Positions 10,769-19,500 of a stretch of DNA of 64,000 nt are shown one piece after another. The stretch covers positions 17,985,001 through 18,049,000 of the forward strand of contig OY997596.1 of the NCBI GenBank assembly GCA_963921825.1, in the 5' to 3' direction. Both the position numbers and the translations under genes were made by a program. The first letter of the stretch is position 1, and the number at the start of each line of letters is the position of its first letter. Under the pieces are notes generated by a model. The model did no database searches, was not told where the DNA came from, and was given only the letters and a program-made list of their open reading frames with translations. The stretch is from Erodium maritimum (lineage: Eukaryota > Streptophyta > Magnoliopsida > Geraniales > Geraniaceae).

Positions 10769-13700
10769 TCACTTTGAATGCTGGTTGAGTCGACGCATCC
10801 CGATCTTGAACACTAGCTTTTCAAAAGTAGATGTCGGCAAGGCCTTAGTAAATAAGTCGGCAAGATTTTCACTGGACCGAATCTGTTTGACATCTATCTC
10901 ATGACTCTTCTGGAGTTCATGAGTATAAAAGAATTTCGGAGAGATGTGTTTAATTCTATCCCCTTTGATATAGCCTCCTCTGATCTGAGCAATACGAGCT
11001 GCATTATCCTCATATATTGTGGAAGGGGAATTTTCCAGAGCAATGCCGATTGAGCTCTGTATATGCTGAATAACTGATCGGAGGAACACACATTCTCGGC
11101 TAGCTTCATGTAGTGCAAGAATTTCTGAATGATTGGACGACGTCGCAACCAAAGTCTGCTTCGTTGAGCGCCAGGAAATGGCCGTCTCATTGCAGGTAAA
11201 TACATATCCCGTCTGGGAGCGAGCTTTATGGGGATCTGATAAATATCCTGCATCTGCATATCCAACCAAGCCAATGCTCCCCCTGGACTTAGAATACAAA
11301 AGTCCCAAATCTTTAGTTCCGCTTAGATAACGAAGTATATGTTTGATACCATTCCAATGTCGTCGAGTGGGTTCTGAACTAAACCTAGCAAGTATATTTA
11401 CTGCAAACGTTATATCAGGTCGCGTACATTGTGCCAAATATAACAAAGCTCCAATAGCATTTAGATATGGTACTTCAGGACCAAGTATCTCTTCATCAGC
11501 TTCCTTGGGACGGAATGGATCTCTCTTAGGATCTAAAGATCGTACGATCATTGGAGTACTGAGTGGATGAGCATTATCCATGTTAAAGCGTTTAAGGAGC
11601 TTCTCAACATATGCAGATTGATGGATCAAAATACCATCAGACAGATGCTCGAGCTGTAGGCCGAGACAATGTCTTGTCTTCCCCAAATCCTTCATTTCAA
11701 ATTCCTTTTTCAGATATTCTGCAGTTTTGAGGATCTCTTCTGGAGTCCCAATCAGATTCATATCATCGACGTATACTGCTACAATAACAAACCTAGAGTT
11801 TGTTTTCTTTATGAATACACATGGACATATGATGTTATTCTTATAACCTTCTTTGATAAGGTACTCGCTAAGACGATTGTACCACATTCTCCCAGATTGT
11901 TTTAGTCCATACAGAGACTTCTGTAACTTTATTGAGCACATATCTCTAGGGATATTTATCATTGCTTCAGGCAATCTCAACCCATCGGGGAGTTTCATAT
12001 AGATATCAGTGTCCAAATTACCATACAGGTAAGCAGTCACAACATCCATCATGCACATATCAAGTCCTTCAGAGACTGATAGGCTGATCAAATATCTGAA
12101 AGTGATCATATCCATTACCGGGGAATATGTTTCATCAAAATCGACTCCAGGTCGTTGAGAGAATCCTTGGGCCACAAGTCTAGCCTTATATCGGGCGACT
12201 TCATTTTTCTCATTTCGTTTCCTTATAAATACCCACCTGTAACCAACAGGGTTGACATCTTCTGGTGTCTTGGAAACGGGCCCAAAAACTTGGCGTTTCG
12301 CCAATGAAGCCAATTCTGTCTGAATTGCTTCTTCCCACATAGGCCAGTCATCCCTGTGACGGCATTCGTCGATGCTTCGGGGCTCGAAATCAAACTCATG
12401 TATGATCTCGTTGGCCACCGCGAACGCAAAGACTTCATCAACAATGATTGTCTCATTTCTTAACTCTTCAGGAGCATTAGAGTCTTCTGGTACTTCTGGA
12501 CCGATTGGTTCTTCTGGAATCACCGCTTTCTTATCCCCTATATTCGTCTGACATTTCCGCTTCCGGGGGACAATGTCTTTTGATCCAACTGGTCTCCCAC
12601 GCTTCAGGCGTGCACTAGAGGAATCGATAGCTGCTTTTGCAGTATCCCCAGTGACCTTAATTCTAGCTGGTACATTGATTGCATCTATATAAGACCTTGT
12701 CATCTTTGACGTATCTGCAAATGCATCAGGCATTTGATTTGCAACATTTTGCAAATGAATTATTCTCTGTACTTCTGTTTCACATTGTGACGTGCGTGGG
12801 TCTAAATGAGACAACGAACTCACTTTCCATGAAAGTTCATGCCCAACTTCAGGAGGCTTATAAGAGAGTTCAAGCCTTGCTTCAGGAGGCTTATCTTTCT
12901 CACCTAGAGGTGGAAATGTTGTCTCATCAAAATGACAATCTGCAAATCTTGCAGTAAACAAATCACCCGTCCGAGGTTCAAGATATCTTATAATGGACGG
13001 TGAGTCAAAACCAACATATATCCCCAACCGACGTTGGGGTCCCATTTTTGTGCGTTGAGTAGGTGCAATCGGCACTTGCACTGCGCAACCAAAGGTTCGC
13101 AAATGGGATATATTAGGTTGGTTCCCACACACAAGTTGTACAGGAGAATATTGATGATAATCACTTGGTCTTATACGAATTAAAGATGCAGCATGTAATA
13201 CAGAATGTCCCCAAGCAGAAATAGGTAATTGTGATTGCATTAATAATGTACGTGCAATTACCCGTATACGTTTGATAAACGATTCTGCTAACCCATTTTG
13301 GGTATGGACATGTGCAACGGGATGTTCAATATCAATCCCTAAAGACATGCAATAATCATCAAATGCTCTTGATGTGAACTCACCAGCATTATCAAGCCGA
13401 ATAGACTTAACGGGATGATCAGGGAAATGTGCCCTCAACTTAATGATTTGTGCCAGTAATTTAGCAAACGCAACATTTCGCGTTGACAATAAGCAAATAT
13501 GAGACCATCTACTGGATGCGTCTATCAGGACCATGAAATAACTAAATGGTCCACTGGCTGGATGTATAGGACCACATATATCTCCCTGAATCCTTTGCAG
13601 GAAAGATGGCATTTCAAAGTTAATCTTGGTTTGCGATGGTCGGACCACTAATTTTCCTTGTGAACAAGCTGTACATGATATCTCATTGGACATTAGGATC

Positions 13701-14260
13701 TTCTGGTCCTTTAAAGAATGCCCACATGAGTTTTCAACAATCCTACGCATCATGGTCGATCCCGGATGACCAAGACGATTGTGCCAAAGCATAAAAGCAT
13801 TTGGGTTAATGAACTTCTGGTTCATTGTTGCGTAGGTTTCAACGGTTCTTATGGTTGTATAATACAAACCTGATGATAGAACCTGTAATTTTTCAAGTAC
13901 ACGCTTGTCACCACATTTATTAAAAGTGATACAGAGAAACTCAGTCTCATTTTCACTTCTGGTCTCGACATGATATCCGTTGCTACGAATATCCTTGAAG
14001 CAAAGTAGATTTCTTCTGGATCTGCTTGCATATAAAGCATTACGGGTATTTAACCTTGTTCCATTTTCTAATATCAAGGTAGCTCTTCCGGAGCCCTCTA
14101 TCAAATTTTCAGTACCAATAATTGTGCTAACATTTGCTTCGACCAAGGTAATACAAGAGAAATATTTTTTATCTCTTAAGATTGTGTGCGTCGACGCGCA
14201 ATCAACAATACATAAGTCGCCATCATTTCTGTAGATACGTGACCCATAGTTGGGGTCCAT
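10769..14260 (-). CDS. Copia pol: protease, integrase, reverse transcriptase, RNase H
   Basis: 1,163 codons, open throughout. Order: aspartic protease near the N-terminus (catalytic motif VDCAST, Asp20, the DCAST variant of DSGAT), GAG-pre-integrase zinc region (LWHNRLGHPG, about residue 155), integrase core (GDICGP...RLDNAGEF...NGLAESFIKR, the D-D-E triad), RT with the catalytic YVDD at about residue 829 (plus-strand 11763-11774), and RNase H (GYADAGYLSDPHKARSQTGY...SNHSEILALHE). Integrase ahead of RT defines the copia superfamily. The frame starts at an ATG just after the intron-like spacer, one frame away from gag. In-frame codons upstream of the ATG run into the proposed 3' splice site, so pol may be made only as a spliced Gag-Pol fusion. 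No stop or missing key residue was seen. Confidence 0.93.
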   Translation of the reverse strand: MDPNYGSRIYRNDGDLCIVDCASTHTILRDKKYFSCITLVEANVSTIIGTENLIEGSGRATLILENGTRLNTRNALYASRSRRNLLCFKDIRSNGYHVETRSENETEFLCITFNKCGDKRVLEKLQVLSSGLYYTTIRTVETYATMNQKFINPNAFMLWHNRLGHPGSTMMRRIVENSCGHSLKDQKILMSNEISCTACSQGKLVVRPSQTKINFEMPSFLQRIQGDICGPIHPASGPFSYFMVLIDASSRWSHICLLSTRNVAFAKLLAQIIKLRAHFPDHPVKSIRLDNAGEFTSRAFDDYCMSLGIDIEHPVAHVHTQNGLAESFIKRIRVIARTLLMQSQLPISAWGHSVLHAASLIRIRPSDYHQYSPVQLVCGNQPNISHLRTFGCAVQVPIAPTQRTKMGPQRRLGIYVGFDSPSIIRYLEPRTGDLFTARFADCHFDETTFPPLGEKDKPPEARLELSYKPPEVGHELSWKVSSLSHLDPRTSQCETEVQRIIHLQNVANQMPDAFADTSKMTRSYIDAINVPARIKVTGDTAKAAIDSSSARLKRGRPVGSKDIVPRKRKCQTNIGDKKAVIPEEPIGPEVPEDSNAPEELRNETIIVDEVFAFAVANEIIHEFDFEPRSIDECRHRDDWPMWEEAIQTELASLAKRQVFGPVSKTPEDVNPVGYRWVFIRKRNEKNEVARYKARLVAQGFSQRPGVDFDETYSPVMDMITFRYLISLSVSEGLDMCMMDVVTAYLYGNLDTDIYMKLPDGLRLPEAMINIPRDMCSIKLQKSLYGLKQSGRMWYNRLSEYLIKEGYKNNIICPCVFIKKTNSRFVIVAVYVDDMNLIGTPEEILKTAEYLKKEFEMKDLGKTRHCLGLQLEHLSDGILIHQSAYVEKLLKRFNMDNAHPLSTPMIVRSLDPKRDPFRPKEADEEILGPEVPYLNAIGALLYLAQCTRPDITFAVNILARFSSEPTRRHWNGIKHILRYLSGTKDLGLLYSKSRGSIGLVGYADAGYLSDPHKARSQTGYVFTCNETAISWRSTKQTLVATSSNHSEILALHEASRECVFLRSVIQHIQSSIGIALENSPSTIYEDNAARIAQIRGGYIKGDRIKHISPKFFYTHELQKSHEIDVKQIRSSENLADLFTKALPTSTFEKLVFKIGMRRLNQHSK

Positions 14261-14263
14261 ATC

Positions 14264-14381
14264 CTTTCATAAAAAATATTATATTAGTTTATAAACTTAG
14301 GAAATGATTACAAAAACATTATATATATATTTCACATTGATTTCAAGTAAGGGAATACATAAACACACAAGTTCAATCTAC
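14264..14381 (-). other. Candidate intron between copia gag and pol
   Basis: An AT-rich 118-bp spacer with GT at its 5' end (14381) and AG at its 3' end (14265-14264), plus a CTAAT branch-like motif shortly upstream of the acceptor. Its removal deletes the gag stop (14373-14375) and places gag and pol in the same frame. Inference only: it needs RNA evidence. Confidence 0.5.
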
Positions 14382-15413
14382 ATTTTCATCACGGTCTACA
14401 TTTCCGTCATCATCTTTATAGAAGTCGGAGACGGTAAGCTTGATCGGAGCATCTTCAGGGCTCACATGATTAATGAAATTTGTCTCAGCGACCTTCTGTT
14501 TTCCCTTGATTGACTCTTGGTATAACTTTACCAAGTGGTTTGGCACACGACATACACGTGACCAATGATCAGCCCCCCCACAACGGTAACATATATTTTC
14601 GGCATTTCTGGGAGTCGGGTTCTGTGGGCCTTTTCCTTTCTCATATCGGGTCCACTTCTGATGGTACACCTTATCATCTCTTCTATAAGGTTGGAAATTG
14701 TTGTGCCCATAGCCATGACTACGACCACGTCCACGACCTCGACCTCGACCTCTAAAGGGTCCTCGACCTCGTCTAGGTCCAGAGTTACCATCATATCTTG
14801 TCATATTCGCTTCAGGGAATGGAGCACTGCCTACAGGGCGAGTTTGATGGTTTTTCATTAATAATTCATTGTTTTGCTCTGCAAGGAGCAAACAAGCAAT
14901 CAGATCTGTAAATTTCTTAAACTCCTTTTGTCGATATTGCTGCTGCAGGAGCATATTCGAGGGATGGAACGTGGAGAATGTTTTCTCAAGCATAGATTCT
15001 TCAGTTATTTTTTCACCACAACTGCGAAGCTTGGAAACAATTTGAAACATTGCCGAATTGTACTCATTTACGGACTTAAAGTCCTGAAACCTGAGGTTAG
15101 ACCAATCATATTGGGCACGAGGGAGAGCTATTTCTTTCATATGCTCAAACCTTTCCTTGAGTTGAACCCATAAAGTAAGGGGGTCTTCGTCAATTATATA
15201 CTCAAGTCGTAGGTCTCTATGCATGTGATGACGGATTAATATTGTGGCCGTGGCTTTGTTTTTGACTGACTCGTTATTGCCCTCTTTTATGACTTCTCCA
15301 AGATTCTGAGATCTCAAGTGGAGAGTCGTGTCTAGCGCCCATTCATAATAGTTTTTCCCGTCTAGTCTAAGAGGAGCATAATTAAGCTTTGTGAAGTTAT
15401 CCATCCTGAACAT
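14373..15413 (-). CDS. Copia gag with CCHC zinc knuckle
   Basis: 346 codons. The N-terminal half has the plant UBN2/copia gag fold signature (KLNYAPLRLDGKNYYEWALD, residues about 8-27). It is followed by an RGRGRGRG-rich basic linker and one CX2CX4HX4C zinc knuckle (CYRCGGADHWSRVC) near residue 275. Forms the virus-like particle that packages element RNA. The frame ends at a TGA at 14373, inside the proposed intron; the last coding triplets before the GT are shared with the putative Gag-Pol product. Open and apparently intact. Confidence 0.92.
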   Translation of the reverse strand: MFRMDNFTKLNYAPLRLDGKNYYEWALDTTLHLRSQNLGEVIKEGNNESVKNKATATILIRHHMHRDLRLEYIIDEDPLTLWVQLKERFEHMKEIALPRAQYDWSNLRFQDFKSVNEYNSAMFQIVSKLRSCGEKITEESMLEKTFSTFHPSNMLLQQQYRQKEFKKFTDLIACLLLAEQNNELLMKNHQTRPVGSAPFPEANMTRYDGNSGPRRGRGPFRGRGRGRGRGRSHGYGHNNFQPYRRDDKVYHQKWTRYEKGKGPQNPTPRNAENICYRCGGADHWSRVCRVPNHLVKLYQESIKGKQKVAETNFINHVSPEDAPIKLTVSDFYKDDDGNVDRDENVD

Positions 15414-15580
15414 TGATCAAAATAATTGCATGTCAGTATCATACTCGACTTCAGGTCGTTGATATTTGGAACTTCTGGCCCAACATACCATCATATTTTG
15501 TAGACTCCAGGCTACAAATATACGATCTCACAAAATAGAAACCATGTGGTAAAATAATTACAAAACATAAACATAACCGC

Positions 15581-15786
15581 GCACCGAGCAAACTCGTGGG
15601 GTAGCCATAATAAGTGCAGAATTTAAATATACATATATAACCGCACAAACGAGTGAACTCGCGGGGTTTAATATATAAATACAGAAATTAAATATATGTA
15701 TAGATATATAACCACTCACCGAGTTAAAACTCGTGGGGTAACCAAATATAAATATAAGTACCGCACACCGAGCAAGCTCGTGGGGT
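15581..15786 (-). repeat. Four hairpin-forming repeats in the copia leader
   Basis: Copies at 15581-15602, 15649-15667, 15717-15739 and 15766-15786 share CGAG-(4-6 nt)-CTCG followed by GTGGGGT or GCGGGGT. Each can fold into a small CGAG/CTCG stem-loop in the leader RNA. The spacer between them is AT-rich. Function unknown; position between the 5' LTR and gag fits a packaging, dimerisation or translation signal. Confidence 0.7.
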
Positions 15787-16056
15787 AAACATTATATAGA
15801 AAATAAATACATAACAGTTATTTTCTGATGTGAAAGATCCGATGTATTATTGGCAATCACAGAGCATACTTATAAAAAACAGATATAAACAAGTATGAAA
15901 TAAATATAAAATAAATTTAATAGTATCGTTAGTAGAATAAATTAAAGAAACTAAAATTAGTAATGATATCAGGATTTCATACCTATATCGGGTTGAGCGA
16001 TTCGTACTGAATAACGATTTGAGAAAATGTAACGGAGCGGAGTCGTGCTGATAACG

Positions 16057-16369
16057 TGTTGTAGAATAATTATAAGAATTAAGAGCTTTTGTAATGTAAC
16101 TAAGCAAATACAAAATTTTAATGGACACACGGTATACGAAAACAAGAACAAGGGTGTTGCAAGCCTTTTTCACTTCATGTTTTTGTATCTACCAATAGCA
16201 AATGAGAGAGCCATATTTATAGGCTCAAAAGCAAACCTACTCTACACACATGTCACCATTTAATTGGTGGTAACAATGTTCACCATTGACCTTTACATGA
16301 AACATGGTACATGTCTTGCTCTTAGATATGGAGTATGGGGTCCAATAAAATAATGTACCAATTACAACA
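16057..16369 (-). repeat. Copia 5' LTR
   Basis: Right-hand LTR, identical to the left one except at two positions. On the minus strand it is followed at once by CGTTATCAGCACGA, the likely primer binding site; I cannot assign the tRNA. Confidence 0.93.
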
Positions 16370-16585
16370 GTAACTTTGTTTTGAACAATATGTCAAGGAC
16401 AGTTATAATATGGGCTTAGAGCCCAGCCTATAGAACTTAGGATCTTCTACACGAAGCCCACACCGCAGCGACTCGGGTCATCATCAACGATCCATTTGAA
16501 ATTCCACGCATCCACATACATATCCACAGAGCCTCATTTCCTTTCATCTCCACAGTCGTAAGCTCAACGAGCCTCGGAGAAGAAC

Positions 16586-19500
16586 ATGGCGACATGCTTT
16601 AAAGGAGCCATGGCTACTCTGCCTCTCTCTCCTTCCCTCTCTTCTCGAAGCGGGAGGGCGAAGAACCGTTGCGGTGCTATTAACTCTAGAAGCTCAGCCA
16701 CCACCCCCAGTATGCCCTTTAACCCTAACGACCCCTTTCTTAAGATTCTATCTTCCACGGCTGCGAAGTCACCTGAAAAGATTTACGACCGGCCTGTGAA
16801 TTCCGATTCGCTTCCATTCGTGGACTTGTTTCATCAGTGTGATGCTCCGAGGATGACCTCTCCTTCCCAAGTAATCGCCATCCCTCTACCTTTGAATTAC
16901 TTTTGTAATTAGGAATTGATTTCTATATTTTTTTTAGAAATTCCTATGTATGCATTTGATTTGGTAGATTTTTGTGGATTTCATATTTTTCTTGGAATAG
17001 TTTTGAAAGTCCATTGCTAACATAAACATTTAATCCGGGCATGCTATGTATATTCCATATTCATACTGTAAACAAATTCATGGAGAGAATTTGTAGATAC
17101 ATGCTTCACAGAGAAACACAATTTAGTAATCAATTTTGGTGTCTGTTTATGGACTATCTGTTCTGAAACCCCCACCTTGCCCCCCTTAGTCTTAAGAGGC
17201 CACCTGAATCAGTATTACTATTTTCATTGAGTCCCAGTTTCGCCAGAAAGAGGATATATACTCCCTCAGTCTCAATTTAAGTGTACTATTCCACCATTGG
17301 TAAAACATTAAGGATTCAACCCTTTGCCCCCATGGGCTCTTATATTCTCACCACTCGAGATGTTATACATAGCTAAATTAGGGAGGCTTGTCCTTGGTAA
17401 ACCATGCTTAATTAAGTAAATTAAATGGAAATCAATACAGTTATTTTGGGATTGGGACAAAGGGACTAGTATTTCTCTACAAGCTGTTCTTTTCCGAAAA
17501 GACTATTCATAAACAGTTGCGACATTTAATTGAAAGTGGCTTCAGAAACATTCTTATGCATATGTTTTTAGTTTTATGGACGCATGCTTGTTGTTCTGGT
17601 TTCATGTTCCTTACTTTGTCGTGTGATTAACTGATTGTCAGACTTCATAGTTGTGTCATTATCCAGTGATTTGTTTTGCTTTGTTAGGTGGAAAAGTCGC
17701 CTTCGTTTACTCCCCCGAGGACAAGAACCCCTCCACCAGACTTGCCTTCACTACTTTACCATAATAGAATCGTTTACATTGGCCTACCAGTAAGTCCTTT
17801 ATTTTAATATCTATTGGCTTCATTGCTTGCCATCTCCTTAAGTGTCATTTTACTTGGAATAGAAAATGAGAACCAAAATGTTGTACTTAATTATTTGTTT
17901 GAATTTAAAGTTATTTCTTCCACACTATAATCTGAACCAGATTCAAGTTGTTGTTTACATCAAGCCATGCAAAAGGTATTGTTTTTGTAAAATTTTGTTT
18001 AAAACAAGCCCACTTATTCCGGGTCGGGCTTCCACAACTAAAAGGTCAACCTTGTTAGTTGGGTGTGGTGGCCCTAGGCTTTATAAGCAGCTCTTTATTC
18101 TTATATTTAGCAGATGTCGGTTCATACTTCAACAATCCCCTCACGTGTAGGACTAGACATCTACATGTGGGCCATAGACATCTGCATATGGACCGGAGAC
18201 CATAGGGTGGATGTGACAAACGGGCCGTAGGCCCAGCCAGCTCTGATACCATAATAGCAAATGTGCTATTTCATTATCTTTCTCTATTCACATATTACAG
18301 TATATATAGGGTTACAAGATAACAACGTCCCAAATTATAGGATATACATCATCTTTATCTAATCCTATATACAGATAGAATATAGTTGAATCTTTAGTTT
18401 GAAACTTAAATCCAATAGATAATAGATACGTTTAACAGTTTTTTCCTTCCAAAACCTCAGTTACTTCCATGCACAGAGTTGTTGATTTATTGCTATGCTA
18501 GGAATCCTTGTGTTGCTTTTCTTTCAAGTGGTCATTCTGAATGGTTCATAGATGGATGGACCAATGGAAGATTTCTCCACTGAACCTCTAATTTGTCAAT
18601 CATTCCCTTAATTTTTAAAGCAGTCATATCTTTGCCCCCACAATCTAATAAATAATATATTTCTTTATCTAATTAAGCCGACAAATTTTATATATTTGAA
18701 AAGAAAATAGAATCCTGCTAAGCCTACTCATTTTCCATGACGACTTATTCTCACATTGAGCAGTACTGTACTTCAAATACAAGAAAGTGACATGTTTTAT
18801 ACAATTACATCAGCTTAGAGTAAAACTCAATATCTCAACAAAGACATTTTCGTTAAAAATAACGATCTGATAAACTAAAAATGAAAGAGTTCAAGAAAAT
18901 TCTTATTTTGTTTTGAAGATAAATAATTTGTTTGATGATGAATGCTTTTTATTAGATTGTATTATTAGATAAAAACATTTATTGGCAAATCAATAATGAA
19001 CATTTTGGTTCAAACATTACTGAATCTATTGGTGGAGCAATGAGAGGAAATTGAAATATTAAGTAGATAAAAAGCATTAACTTATAAAGATTAATGCCAG
19101 AACATAGTGCACATACTTAAACTTTTATTGTGAAAACAATTACCTTTCATAATTTTCATAGCTGTAAACATATATATTTTATCATATTGACTTTCTTATT
19201 CATTTGAAAATATTTCTCTCTTTTTTAAATAGGCAACCTAACTTGATTTAAATGTAAAACATATTTTAGAAACATTAATGTAGTAAATAATATATCACAA
19301 ATTAGTTCTGTCACTACTCGCTAGGATAATCCAGAGTTCATTTATATTATTTTTTTCGCAGGTCTTAATGCAGCAAAAAAAAAATGTATTTTTAGCATAC
19401 CCTTCTTATCTTCCTCATCTAGCTAACATTAGACTCCTATCATTTAGAAGGTTATCTGATATTGAAGGTTACATTTTCTTAACGCTTTTAGCAACATCTT

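Larger units (their letters stand above)
10210..16374 (-). mobile_element. Complete young Ty1/copia retrotransposon with 5-bp TSD
   Basis: Two 313-bp direct LTRs (10215-10527 and 16057-16369) start TGTTGTAG and end ACAACA, with the target duplication GTAAC at 10210-10214 and 16370-16374. I count only two differences between the LTRs (near 10373/16215 and 10408/16250), so insertion is recent. The element reads on the minus strand: 5' LTR on the right, leader with hairpin repeats, gag, an intron-like spacer, pol, polypurine tract, 3' LTR. Both long frames are open, so the copy may be mobile or mobilisable. Confidence 0.95.
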
